From: G963668605 sp963668605
GTDB taxonomy: Bacteria; Acidobacteriota; Terriglobia; Bryobacterales; Bryobacteraceae
Direction: 5' to 3'
Length of the DNA stretch: 64,000 nt
NCBI GenBank assembly: GCA_963668605.1
Contig: OY764903.1
Span: 3,658,001-3,722,000 of the forward strand
Shown here: positions 17,703 through 26,847 of the stretch, piece after piece
Numbering within the stretch: position 1 is the first letter of the stretch
How the letters are laid out: the number at the start of each line of letters is the position of its first letter
Program-made: the position numbers and the translations under genes
The notes under the pieces: model-generated
What the model was told of the DNA's origin: nothing
What the model saw: only the letters and a program-made list of their open reading frames with translations
The model's database searches: none

Positions 17703-19112
17703 TCAGACTAGCTTTTCAAACGCAGCGGCCTGCCGGTCTCCGGTACGCTTCATCCAATCGAGCATCTGTTTTCGCATTCCCGCGATCACGGATTTCAGCG
17801 CGGGATCGCCGATGCGATTACGCAGCGCATTCGGGTCGCTCGCAAAATCGTAGAACTCTTCAGGAGTGCGGTAGATGAAGAAGCGGACGCGCTCGGCGAT
17901 CGCGGGATCCTTTTCGCCCGCCGCCTTCATCGCCTCGAACGTCAAGCCGCTTTGCGATTCGTTTTTGAAGATTCGTTTGCCGTCGGACCAACCGTTGTAA
18001 ATGTAGCCGTATTTCGCGTTCTGCACGCAGCGCATCTCGTAGCGCTGATGGCCCGATGTCTCATGAAAAACCGTAAACACATGGTCGCGGGCCGAATCCG
18101 GCTTCCCGCGCATGAGCGGCGCGAACGAACGGCCATCCACGCCGGCGATCGGTGCGAGTCCAGCGGCATCAAGGATGGTGGGCGTGAAATCGATGCCGGA
18201 GATGAATTCGTTTTGATTCACGGCGCCGGGTTTTGTGATGCCGGGCCAGCGCGCAAGCCACGGTGTATGCGTGCTGTTGAAATAGCAGTTGGTTTTGGAG
18301 TACGGAAACGACATTCCGTTGTCGCTGAGAAACATCACCAAGGTGTTTTGCTCAAAGCCATTTTCGACAAGCGCGCGGAGCACTTGGCCCACAGTCTGAT
18401 CGCAGCGATACACCGACGTCAGATACTCCGCCACCTCTTTGCGCACGTTCGGGATATCCGGCAGAAAGCCCGGGATCACGGCTTGCTCCGGCTCGATCTT
18501 GCGGGTATAGTCCAAGTGCTTGCCGAAACTCTGTAGTTCCTTTTCGCTGCCCGCGAAAGGACGATGCGGGTCCTGGGAATTCGCCATCAGAAAGAACGGG
18601 CGCTTCTCCGCTTTCACCTTCTGGAAAAACTCGGTGCAATGACGGTAGTAGGCGGCCGGGTCACGCCCTTGGCCCAACTGCTCCGGCGTGATGTAGGTAT
18701 CCCACCAGAATTTCGCGCGCGGCGCCAGATGCACATTCTTGGCCAGGATCCCCTGCATGTATCCGGCCGCGTGTAACTGTTCTTGCAGCGTCGGCACGTC
18801 CTCGCGAATGGGACCGAATCCCTCCGCGCCGTTACGGTGCGGATAGCGGCCGGTCATTAGAACGGAGCGGCTCGGCTGGCAGACCGCGACAGTCACATGC
18901 CCACGCGCGAATCTCATTCCGGAAGCGGCAAGCTTGTCGATGTTGGGAGTCAAGCCGGGAACCTTGCCGCCAAAGGCGCCGGGCGAGTCCCAATTCATGT
19001 CGTCTGCCATAATCAGCAGGACATTCAGAGGCTGTCGCGCGGCAGCAGCCGGGATTGCGGAGGCAGCGGCGAAGGCCGTGCAGAAGTCACGCCGGGTCAG
19101 AGTTGGTCTCAT
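17703..19112 (-). CDS. Tat-exported sulfatase (N-sulfoglucosamine sulfohydrolase-like)
   Basis: A 469-residue sulfatase with a leader containing LTRRDFCTAF. The metal-binding DD is at about 37-38 (LIMADDMNWD), the CQPSR signature has Cys78, and the distal metal segment is FLSDNGMSFPYSKTNCYFNS. The LSDNGMSFPYSKTN stretch resembles heparan N-sulfatases (SGSH). That would suit a glycosaminoglycan-like substrate but is only a family hint. ATG 19112 begins the RR leader; the upstream extension to 19148 lacks support. It follows the CmcI-like gene's start by 38 bases on the same strand, so the two may be co-transcribed. Confidence 0.9.
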   Translation of the reverse strand: MRPTLTRRDFCTAFAAASAIPAAAARQPLNVLLIMADDMNWDSPGAFGGKVPGLTPNIDKLAASGMRFARGHVTVAVCQPSRSVLMTGRYPHRNGAEGFGPIREDVPTLQEQLHAAGYMQGILAKNVHLAPRAKFWWDTYITPEQLGQGRDPAAYYRHCTEFFQKVKAEKRPFFLMANSQDPHRPFAGSEKELQSFGKHLDYTRKIEPEQAVIPGFLPDIPNVRKEVAEYLTSVYRCDQTVGQVLRALVENGFEQNTLVMFLSDNGMSFPYSKTNCYFNSTHTPWLARWPGITKPGAVNQNEFISGIDFTPTILDAAGLAPIAGVDGRSFAPLMRGKPDSARDHVFTVFHETSGHQRYEMRCVQNAKYGYIYNGWSDGKRIFKNESQSGLTFEAMKAAGEKDPAIAERVRFFIYRTPEEFYDFASDPNALRNRIGDPALKSVIAGMRKQMLDWMKRTGDRQAAAFEKLV

Positions 19113-19220
19113 TTGCAGTTTATTTCCACCTGAACCAGCGTATAACACGAGCGGGTTCTCCCGCTGCCACAGGACGTTAGCTATGCGGCGAATCGCAGGA
19201 CGGCGGGATGGTGGGCATGC

Positions 19221-20456
19221 TCAACCGGCCGCCTCCAGCGTGACCAGGGTCTCCATGTGGTAGGTCTGTGGGAACAGATCGGCGAGGACCATGCGCCGGA
19301 TCGCATAACCGCCGGCCAGCAGCGGCGCCAGATCGCGCGCGAGCGTAGCCGGATCGCAAGCAACGATCACGAGGCGCTTCGGACGGAGGCGTAGCAGATT
19401 GCGCACGTTGCGTTTGTCGAGACCACTGCGCGGCGGATCGGCCAGCGCAAAATCCGGAGCCTGTGCCGCAGTCTCCAAGTATTCGTCAACGGAGGTGCGA
19501 ACGGCCTTGACCGCTACGCCCGCGCGTTCCGCGTTGAATTGCAGATCGTTCACGGCGCTGGCGCCCGATTCCACGGCCGTGACGCTGCTGAAGCGGCGCG
19601 CTAATGGAATCGCGAACAGGCCCACGCCGGAGTACAGGTCGAGCGCGCTCGAACCCGCGGCATCGCCCAACGCCTCACCGATCAACGCATCGACGAGGAA
19701 CCGGTTCACTTGGAAAAAAGAGCGGTGCCCGACTCGATACACATCGTTCGCCGTCTTGTATTCGAGAACACCGGCGGAAGCACCCGGAATTTTCTCCGCG
19801 CACCAGTCGAAGAACCAGCGTGCGACTGGGCGCTGCGTGTCAACCACGTTGACCTGCACTTCGGATTCGTTCGTGAAGAGTTCAACCGATTCGACGAAGC
19901 GCGGCCAGCGGCGGTCCTGAATCATCTCGCGGAGAACGCCGATCGTCTCGTTTAATTTCGGCGAAGAGATCGGGCACTCTTCGATTGGGCATAGGCGGTG
20001 CGAAGCCGCTTCGCGATATCCGAGTTGGCCATTGTGCAGATGAAACTGCGCGCGATTCCGGTATTGCCAGGGTTCGCCCGCGACAACCGCGATCTGTTCC
20101 GGCGCATCGATTTTTCCGATCCGGCGAAACACTTCGCGCAACACGGAAACCTTCTGCTCCAACTGCGCGGCATAGCCGGCATGCTGGTAGTGGCAGCCTC
20201 CGCAGCGTCCGAAGTAGCGGCAGTGCGGCTCGACACGCTGCCCGGAAGCCGACTCTACGGAGAGCAACTCCGCGCGCAACAGGCCCGGCTTGGCTTGCGT
20301 CGCGCTGACACGGACCACTTCGCCGGGCAGAACCCGCGGCACAAGCACAGCTCTTCCGTCGATCCGTCCGAGGCCTTCTCCTCCGTAAACCCACTTCTCG
20401 ATCGTCAATTCGACGGGCGTCCCGCCTGTGTTCAAATTTGTTTCGCGCTGCTGCAT
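19221..20456 (-). CDS. rlmD: 23S rRNA (uracil-5-)-methyltransferase RlmD/RumA-like
   Basis: A 411-residue RNA m5U methyltransferase. An N-terminal TRAM domain (about residues 10-65) is followed by iron-sulfur cysteines (HCRYFGRCGGC, with a fourth Cys in RLCPIEECP). The SAM-binding motif is LYSGVGLFAIPLA and the catalytic segments are LADPPRSGLD and VACDPATLARDL, where Cys is the nucleophile (VACD in place of the more usual SCNP). The start is ATG 20456; GTG 20459 just before it is possible. It diverges from trpS with 32 bases between starts. The exact target uridine (RlmD versus RlmCD type) is inferred. Confidence 0.88.
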   Translation of the reverse strand: MQQRETNLNTGGTPVELTIEKWVYGGEGLGRIDGRAVLVPRVLPGEVVRVSATQAKPGLLRAELLSVESASGQRVEPHCRYFGRCGGCHYQHAGYAAQLEQKVSVLREVFRRIGKIDAPEQIAVVAGEPWQYRNRAQFHLHNGQLGYREAASHRLCPIEECPISSPKLNETIGVLREMIQDRRWPRFVESVELFTNESEVQVNVVDTQRPVARWFFDWCAEKIPGASAGVLEYKTANDVYRVGHRSFFQVNRFLVDALIGEALGDAAGSSALDLYSGVGLFAIPLARRFSSVTAVESGASAVNDLQFNAERAGVAVKAVRTSVDEYLETAAQAPDFALADPPRSGLDKRNVRNLLRLRPKRLVIVACDPATLARDLAPLLAGGYAIRRMVLADLFPQTYHMETLVTLEAAG

Positions 20457-20488
20457 CACTTACGATTAAATTTAACCTTTTACCAAGC

Positions 20489-21478
20489 ATGAAAGCACGA
20501 GTTTTTTCCGGCGTCCAACCCACAGGCGATTTGCACATAGGCAATTACCTGGGAGCCCTCAAGAGTTGGGTGAAGATTCAGTACGACTACGAGAGCATCT
20601 TTTGCATCGTCGACCTGCACGCCATCACGGTGTATCAGGAACCGCTTGAGCTGCGTGCGAAGATCGAAGAGATCGCGGCGATCTTCCTGGCCGCGGGCAT
20701 CGATCCGAAGCACTCAGCCATCATGGTTCAATCCGCCGTGCCGGCGCACGCGGAACTGGCCTGGATGCTGACCTGCGTCACGCCCATCGGCTGGCTGGAA
20801 CGCATGACGCAGTTCAAGGCCAAGGCCGAAGCGCAGCAGACGATCGGCGACGGACTGCTCCAATACCCGGTCCTCATGGCCGCCGATATTCTGCTGTACC
20901 AGGCCGCCATCGTACCCGTTGGCGACGACCAGGCACAGCACCTCGAACTTACGCGCGACATCGCTCAGCGTTTCAACTCGCTCTATGGCGATAGCTTCGT
21001 GATGCCGGCCACTCATCTGCCGACGGTCGGCGCGCGCGTGATGGGCCTCGACGATCCCGATAAGAAAATGAGCAAGTCCGCCAGCGGCGCGGGGCATGCG
21101 ATCGCGCTGCTCGATCCGCTCGACCAGGTGCGCAAGAAGATCATGCGCGCCACCACCGACTCGAACCCCGTAGTCGACTTTGAAACCGCGGGCGCTGGCG
21201 TGCGCAATCTGCTTGGAATCTTCCAGGCCTTCAGCGAGTGGGACGATGAGCGGATGCGGGCGCACTTCAGCGGCATGCGCTACGGCGACCTGAAAAAACA
21301 GGTGGCCGAGATGGTGATCGCGCACCTAGAACCATTCCAGAAGCGATACCGTGAGATCATCGCGGAACCAGGCTATGTGGCCGGCGTGCTGCGGGAAGGG
21401 GCGGAGCGGGTCGCTCCCATCGCGGCCTCCACCGTCGAAATGGTGAAGCGGCGCATGGGTCTGTACACCGCGACATAA
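20489..21478 (+). CDS. trpS: tryptophanyl-tRNA synthetase
   Basis: A 329-residue class I aminoacyl-tRNA synthetase that charges tRNA(Trp) in the cytoplasm. The signatures are PTGDLHIGNYLGAL (HIGH-like, residues 11-24) and KKMSKSAS (KMSKS, about residue 195). Other segments typical of TrpRS are WMLTCVTPIGWLERM and VPVGDDQAQHLELTRDIA. Length is normal. ATG 20489 is chosen because it places the SGVQPTG motif at the N-terminus; the longer frame overlaps rlmD. The MFS gene begins one base after its stop, indicating co-transcription. Confidence 0.95.
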   Translation: MKARVFSGVQPTGDLHIGNYLGALKSWVKIQYDYESIFCIVDLHAITVYQEPLELRAKIEEIAAIFLAAGIDPKHSAIMVQSAVPAHAELAWMLTCVTPIGWLERMTQFKAKAEAQQTIGDGLLQYPVLMAADILLYQAAIVPVGDDQAQHLELTRDIAQRFNSLYGDSFVMPATHLPTVGARVMGLDDPDKKMSKSASGAGHAIALLDPLDQVRKKIMRATTDSNPVVDFETAGAGVRNLLGIFQAFSEWDDERMRAHFSGMRYGDLKKQVAEMVIAHLEPFQKRYREIIAEPGYVAGVLREGAERVAPIAASTVEMVKRRMGLYTAT

Positions 21479-21479
21479 G

Positions 21480-22781
21480 ATGGACGACCGCCCAGTTTCG
21501 CTCTCCGCCTATATCCGACTTGTCCGCGAGAACCGCAATTTCCGGCTCTTGTGGTCGGCGCAAATTGTCAGTGAGTTGGGCGACTGGTTCTACACCGTCG
21601 CCATCTACAGTCTGTTGCTCGAGTACACGGGCACGGCGAAATCTGTCGCCCTCGCATTCGTGCTCCAGGTCCTGCCGCAGTTCTTCATCGCTCCCACAGC
21701 GGGCGTGATTAACGACCGCATGAGCCGTAAGCGCGTCATGATTTTCGCCGATTGGTGCCGCGCCTTCATCGTGCTCTGCATGCTTCTGGTGCGCTCGCCG
21801 CTGGCGGTCAATTTTCTCTACGCGCTGCTGTTTCTTGAGACCGTGATGTGGGCGCTCTTCGAACCTGGCAGGAGCGCGGTAATTCCGAGCATCACAACGG
21901 GGCGTGAGACGCTGGTTGCCAACGCGCTCGGCTCCACCACGTGGTCGTTTAACCTCGCGGTAGGTTCGGCGCTAGGGGGCATCGTCGCCGTCGTCTTCGG
22001 CCGCGACACGGTGTTCCTGATTAACGCACTCTCCTTCGTGGCTTCGGCGCTGCTGATTACGCGCATGAAGTTCAGCGAGCCGCACATGAAGAACCTCGCA
22101 CCGATGCGTCCGAGGGATCTGGCCGACTTCACTCCAATCCTCGAAGGCATACGCTATGTAAAACGTGACCGCCGCCTGCTGGTGACGCTCTTCGCCAAGT
22201 GCGGCCTGGGCGCGATGGGCGCGAGCTGGGTCATCGTAGCGATCCTCGGCGAACGCGTCTTCCCGGTCCATCTCGGCGATGTGAGCGCGCAGCGTGCGGG
22301 CATGCTCGGGATGAGCCTGCTGATGGCCTCGCGCGGCGTGGGCGCTCTGCTTGGACCGCTAATCGGCAACTACTGGGCGGGCAGCGCGCCGGCGCGATTG
22401 CGCATTGGCATTCTCTGGGGCTTTCTCGCCGGGTCCGCGGGCTACTTGGCTTTGGGCGCGGCCGCAACTTTGCCCGCCGCCTGCCTGGGGCTGATCTTCT
22501 CGCACATGGGCGGATCCACGGTTTGGGTCTTCTCCACGACGTTGCTGCAAATGCAGACCGAAGATCGTTTCCGCGGGCGCGTCTTCTCGGCGGAGTTCGC
22601 TTTCTCTATGCTGGCCACCTCCGTCGTCACCTATGCCGCCGGCGTCTTTATCGATCTCGGCTTCTCGGCGCGATCGCTCGCCGCCGCCACGGGAGTGCTC
22701 GCGCTCGCGCCCGCCTTAGCTTGGGCCTTTGCGCTGCGCGGCATCTTCAAGCCGGTATCTGCGACCACCGTCAGCGAATGA
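21480..22781 (+). CDS. MFS transporter (MFS_3-like)
   Basis: A 433-residue major facilitator with about 12 predicted membrane spans. The N-terminal pattern (FRLLWSAQIVSELGDWFYTVA) and the loop INDRMSRKRVMIFADWCRA between spans 2 and 3 are typical of MFS_3, a group that includes drug and siderophore exporters. Substrate is unknown. It starts one base after the trpS stop. The last 11 bases overlap the end of a convergent P-loop kinase gene. Confidence 0.88.
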   Translation: MDDRPVSLSAYIRLVRENRNFRLLWSAQIVSELGDWFYTVAIYSLLLEYTGTAKSVALAFVLQVLPQFFIAPTAGVINDRMSRKRVMIFADWCRAFIVLCMLLVRSPLAVNFLYALLFLETVMWALFEPGRSAVIPSITTGRETLVANALGSTTWSFNLAVGSALGGIVAVVFGRDTVFLINALSFVASALLITRMKFSEPHMKNLAPMRPRDLADFTPILEGIRYVKRDRRLLVTLFAKCGLGAMGASWVIVAILGERVFPVHLGDVSAQRAGMLGMSLLMASRGVGALLGPLIGNYWAGSAPARLRIGILWGFLAGSAGYLALGAAATLPAACLGLIFSHMGGSTVWVFSTTLLQMQTEDRFRGRVFSAEFAFSMLATSVVTYAAGVFIDLGFSARSLAAATGVLALAPALAWAFALRGIFKPVSATTVSE

Positions 22782-23262
22782 CGGTCACACTCGCGAAGCC
22801 CTCTTTTGGCGACGGCGCAATCAAACGCCCGGCCATCGCCCGGATTGCCTCTTCCGGCACCACGCGGGCGCGCGCACTATTGCGCTCCAGGCACACGGAG
22901 AGAGGCACGTCGAACCAGACTGCCTCGGCCACTGCACCATAGAGCTGCGCCGTCTTGATGTAAGGCCGCCGTTCGCGCGGTGTGAGATTCGTCGCATCGA
23001 TGCACGTCACGGGCCGGCCGAGTTGGAGACGCTGGCGCAACAAATTCCGTACCAGCGCGAAGACGCGGCTGTGGATCGTCTGATCCGTCTGGTCGTCCAT
23101 CAGCAAGCCCCGCAACTCGTCGGAGGACAGCGCCGGAAGCCGCTGTTCGCGCGCCCACGTCGATTTGCCGGAAGCCGGCAGTCCCACCAGAAGGATCACC
23201 CGGAGTCGTGAATTATCAGAACACAAAGCGCGCCACTCAGAGCCTTTCAAAAATCGCAGCAA
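22771..23262 (-). CDS. AAA/P-loop kinase (polynucleotide kinase-like)
   Basis: A 163-residue ATP-binding protein. Walker A is ILLVGLPASGKST. DATNLTPRERR and a downstream arginine-rich lid (CLERNSARARVVPEEAIRAM) resemble the kinase half of polynucleotide kinase/phosphatase and related small kinases. The substrate (nucleic acid, nucleoside or other) is not known. The start is uncertain: TTG 23262 gives the whole frame, but there is no convincing ribosome site, and later TTG or GTG codons would also retain the Walker motif. It overlaps the 3' end of the thiolase gene upstream (26 bases) and the MFS gene (convergent, 11 bases). Confidence 0.75.
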   Translation of the reverse strand: MLRFLKGSEWRALCSDNSRLRVILLVGLPASGKSTWAREQRLPALSSDELRGLLMDDQTDQTIHSRVFALVRNLLRQRLQLGRPVTCIDATNLTPRERRPYIKTAQLYGAVAEAVWFDVPLSVCLERNSARARVVPEEAIRAMAGRLIAPSPKEGFASVTVIR

Positions 23263-24412
23263 CTCCCTGGCCGCCGCCGACGCACATCGCCACCATACCG
23301 TATCGCGACTGCCTGCGCTGCATCTCGTGCACCAGTGTCGCCGTCAGCTTCGCTCCCGTGCAACCGAGGGGATGGCCCAAGGCGATCGCGCCACCGTTCA
23401 CATTCACGCGATCGACGTCGAGCCCGGCTCCGCGGATCACCGCGAGGGCCTGCACCGCGAACGCCTCGTTCAACTCGATCAGGTCGATTTGATCCAGCGT
23501 CAAGCCGGCCAGCGCGAGCGCCTTCGGGATGGCCACCAGCGGACCGATTCCCATCAACTCTGGCGGAACTCCGGCGGTGGCAAAACACACAAAGCGCGCA
23601 ATCGGCGTCAATCCCAAATCCCGCGCCTTGCGAGCAGAGACAATCAGCGCCGCCGCCGCACCGTCGCTCAACGGCGATGCGTTTCCGGCCGTGACTGTTC
23701 CATCGGCGCGGAAGGCCGGCTTCAACTCCGCCAGAGCCTCCATCGACGTGTCGCCGCGCGGCCCTTCGTCGCGCGTGAACCAAAACGCGCGTCGCCTCAC
23801 TTTGTCGTTTTCGAATGCCGTCTCTTCGACGTTGACCGGCGCCAGCTCGGCGGCGAAGTACCCATCCGCCTCGGCGCGCAACGCGTTGCGATGACTGCGC
23901 AGCGCGAACTCATCCTGATCCTCGCGGCTGATCCGGTAGCGCCGCTGCAACTCCTCGGCCGCCAAGCCCATCGCCAAATAGGTTTCGGGCCGCTGCTCCA
24001 CCAGCCATGGATTCGGCGCAAAATCGCGTCCACCCAGCGGGACCATGCTCATCGATTCCGTGCCGCCCGCAACGACGATCTGCGCGCTGCCGGCGCGGAT
24101 GCGTTCCGCCGCCAGCGCGATCGCCTGAAGGCCCGATGCGCAAAAACGATTCACCGTCATCGCCGGAACGGCATCCGGAAGTCCGGCGCGCAACGCCGCA
24201 ATCCGCGCGACGTTCATGCCCTGCGCGCCCTCCGGCATGGCGCAGCCCAGAATGACGTCGTCGGTTTCCTCCCACGGCACCGCTGCGTGCCGCTCAACAA
24301 GCCGGCGGATCACGACCGCCGCCAGATCATCCGGGCGCACGTTACGCAAGGCGCCATGCCCAGCCCGCCCCACTGGGGTCCGCAGCGCGTCGATGATTAC
24401 CGCTTCCTGCAT
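23237..24412 (-). CDS. fadA: acetyl-CoA acyltransferase (thiolase)
   Basis: A 391-residue thiolase, the last step of beta-oxidation. The nucleophilic Cys91 is in NRFCASGLQ. Other active-site segments are GGTESMSMVP, NVNGGAIALGHPLGCTGAK and the C-terminal CVGGGQG with the second catalytic Cys. GGAGAGGAAG lies upstream of ATG 24412. It starts 15 bases after the end of the bifunctional dehydrogenase/hydratase gene, so the two form a fad operon. The complete active site and normal length support function. Chain-length preference is unknown. Confidence 0.93.
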   Translation of the reverse strand: MQEAVIIDALRTPVGRAGHGALRNVRPDDLAAVVIRRLVERHAAVPWEETDDVILGCAMPEGAQGMNVARIAALRAGLPDAVPAMTVNRFCASGLQAIALAAERIRAGSAQIVVAGGTESMSMVPLGGRDFAPNPWLVEQRPETYLAMGLAAEELQRRYRISREDQDEFALRSHRNALRAEADGYFAAELAPVNVEETAFENDKVRRRAFWFTRDEGPRGDTSMEALAELKPAFRADGTVTAGNASPLSDGAAAALIVSARKARDLGLTPIARFVCFATAGVPPELMGIGPLVAIPKALALAGLTLDQIDLIELNEAFAVQALAVIRGAGLDVDRVNVNGGAIALGHPLGCTGAKLTATLVHEMQRRQSRYGMVAMCVGGGQGVAAIFERL

Positions 24413-24427
24413 CGCTTCCTCTCCTGC

Positions 24428-26719
24428 CTAGCTCCGCGGCGGCTTTCCCGTTCGCAGTAATTCTTCGATGCGCCGCTGCGATTCCGCTGTTCCACACAGG
24501 CTGAGAAACGCCTCTCGTTCGAGATCCAGCAGATATTGTTCCGACACACGCTGCGGCCCGCTCAAGCGTCCGCCATTCAAGACATGCGCCAGCATTTCCG
24601 CCACATGAAAATCGACTTTTCCGAGCCGGCCGGCGCGCCATTGCGTCCATGCGCCAAGCTTCATGGCCGCGAAGCCGGCCTCTCCGCCCACTGCAATATC
24701 CGTGCGCGGCACGCCCTGCACGTAGTGACTGGCCAGCGACAACGCCGCCGCTTTGGCATCCGCGATAAGACGCTCCGGATTCATCGAAACCCCATCCGTC
24801 TTGCGCAGCAGACCCAAATCCTGCGCCTCCCGCGCATTGTTCGAGAGTCTGCAGGTGGCGATAATTTCGAACGCCCTGCGCGCATCGCCCAGACGCAGCA
24901 ACAGTTCCTTGCAGCCGCCGGTGGCCGGAATCAGTCCGGCGCTTGCTTCGGTGAAGCCCATCGACAGTTCGGCGGACGCCTGCACGCACGCCGCGTGCAA
25001 GACCGCCTCGCAGCCGCCGTTCAGAGTGCGGCCGAAGGGCGCGGCCACCACAGGCACGGGCGCGTACTTCATCGCCAGCAGCGCCTGTTGCATGCGCTGC
25101 AGCGCTGCGTCGAGTTCCTCCCACTCACCCGACTGCGCGGCGAGCAGCACCATCGGCAGATTGCCGGAGTTGCCGAATTGCTCGCCTTCGTTGGCGACGA
25201 TCAGCGCTTGAAAATTGCGTGCCGCTTCCTCAATGCCGGCATGGATCATCGCGGCCGCGTCGTCGCCGAGTGTGTTCCCTGTGCTATGAAACTCCAGGCA
25301 CAGCACACCGTCGCCGATATCGATCAATGCCGCACCGGCGTTCTCTTTCACGACGCCGCGCGAGCGCCTTTCGCTGGCGAGAGTAATGATGCCGGGCCGC
25401 GCTTCGAGAGGCTGCCAGCGCATTTGGCATAGATCGAAATACTCGACGCCGCTCTCGTAGCGGTAGAACGAAGATGCGCCGGAAGACAACATCCTGCAAA
25501 TACTCTCTGGAAGCGCGCGCCCCTCGCCTTCGATCCGGCGTGCCACGGCTTCAAAGCCGAGCGCATCCCAACACTCGAACGGACCGAGCGCGTGGGCATA
25601 GCCCCAGCGCATCGCGCGATCGATTTCGACCACGCGGCCGCAGATCTCCGGAACGCGCTCCGCGGCATAAAGGAACAGATCGCTGAACAGCTTCCACAAG
25701 AACTCGCCGGCCCGGTCGCCCGCGGCTAGCAGCATCCGCAAGCGTTCCGGGAGGCGTTCGATCTTGCGCGCCTCGACAGCCGAAGCGAAGCGTGGCCGCG
25801 AGGCCGGATGATACTCCAGCGTCCGCCAGTCGAGAGCGTGCAATTCCCTGCCCGGCCCACTCTTCGTGTAAAAGCCTTGCCCGCTCTTATCGCCTAGCCA
25901 TCCGCGCGCAAGCATCGTCGTCAAAAAGGAGGGTGCGGCGAAACGTTCGCGCCAGGCGTCGCCGGGTGCTGCGTCATGCAGCGTCCGTGCAATTTGCGCC
26001 CACACATCGAGACCGATCAAATCAAGCAGACGAAATGTCGCGCTATTGGGTAGCCCGATGAGAGAACCCGTCAACGCGTCGACCTCTTCGATGCTATAGC
26101 CGCCCTCGCTCATCGTCGTGTACGCCGTGGCGCCGAAGAAGCACCCGATCCGGTTGGCGATAAAATTCGGCGTATCGTTGCAGAGCACCACGCCCTTGCC
26201 CAGTTGGCGGTCGCAAAAATCCGAGACGAATGCGAGCACACGCGGATCGGTTCCCGGCCCGGGGATCAGTTCCACAAGGTGCAGGTAGCGCGGCGGATTG
26301 AAGAAATGTGTACCGAGAAAACGGCGCTGGAGTGAATCGGGAAAGTCCTCTGCAATTCGCGCCAGCGGAAGGCCGCTCGTGTTGGTGGAACAAATCGCAT
26401 CGTGGCGGGCCGCAGCCCCCAGCCTGCGCCACAGCGCGCGTTTGAGGGCGAGATCTTCAGTTACCGCCTCGATGATCCAATCGGCCGTGCCGATATCGCC
26501 GGGGCACTCTTCGATGCCGCCCGCAGTGACCAGCGCCCTGGCCGCTTCGGTGAAGAAGCCACAGGGCCGTCCGCTCCAGGCGCGTTCCAGGCCGCGTTGC
26601 GCGGCAACCGCGTCGACGTCCAACAACACAGCCGGGACGCCGGCGTTCGCAAAATGAGCTGCAATTCGGGCGCCCATCGTGCCCGCGCCCACTACGGCAA
26701 CACGGCGAAGAGTCCTCAT
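24428..26719 (-). CDS. bifunctional 3-hydroxyacyl-CoA dehydrogenase/enoyl-CoA hydratase (FadN-like)
   Basis: A 763-residue beta-oxidation protein. The N-terminal NAD-binding fold (VAVVGAGTMGARIAAHFANA) spans about residues 5-190, and a dehydrogenase helical domain lies near 190-300, with a possible second copy near 340-420. The crotonase domain is about 450-700, including the oxyanion-type segment LNGGCEAVLHAAC and SMGFTEASAGLIP. The order (dehydrogenase first, hydratase last) matches FadN of Bacillus rather than FadB/FadJ of E. coli. ATG 26719 begins the Rossmann motif; the upstream extension to 26794 is not supported. The thiolase gene follows in the same operon. Confidence 0.92.
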   Translation of the reverse strand: MRTLRRVAVVGAGTMGARIAAHFANAGVPAVLLDVDAVAAQRGLERAWSGRPCGFFTEAARALVTAGGIEECPGDIGTADWIIEAVTEDLALKRALWRRLGAAARHDAICSTNTSGLPLARIAEDFPDSLQRRFLGTHFFNPPRYLHLVELIPGPGTDPRVLAFVSDFCDRQLGKGVVLCNDTPNFIANRIGCFFGATAYTTMSEGGYSIEEVDALTGSLIGLPNSATFRLLDLIGLDVWAQIARTLHDAAPGDAWRERFAAPSFLTTMLARGWLGDKSGQGFYTKSGPGRELHALDWRTLEYHPASRPRFASAVEARKIERLPERLRMLLAAGDRAGEFLWKLFSDLFLYAAERVPEICGRVVEIDRAMRWGYAHALGPFECWDALGFEAVARRIEGEGRALPESICRMLSSGASSFYRYESGVEYFDLCQMRWQPLEARPGIITLASERRSRGVVKENAGAALIDIGDGVLCLEFHSTGNTLGDDAAAMIHAGIEEAARNFQALIVANEGEQFGNSGNLPMVLLAAQSGEWEELDAALQRMQQALLAMKYAPVPVVAAPFGRTLNGGCEAVLHAACVQASAELSMGFTEASAGLIPATGGCKELLLRLGDARRAFEIIATCRLSNNAREAQDLGLLRKTDGVSMNPERLIADAKAAALSLASHYVQGVPRTDIAVGGEAGFAAMKLGAWTQWRAGRLGKVDFHVAEMLAHVLNGGRLSGPQRVSEQYLLDLEREAFLSLCGTAESQRRIEELLRTGKPPRS

Positions 26720-26847
26720 GCGACTACAAGGGTGACAGGAGTTCCCCCGAACAGTCAATGTGCCCATCAATCGGCATGAGCGCGGCGCAGGCATTCGCGG
26801 CTTGCTTATTGCAATGCGATCCGCGCGTTAGAATAGTGGTAACGCTG

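Noticed and set aside
23165..24460. 431-codon plus-strand frame opposite the thiolase gene
   Set aside because: Antisense to an intact thiolase; composition dominated by Arg/His, typical of high-GC shadows.
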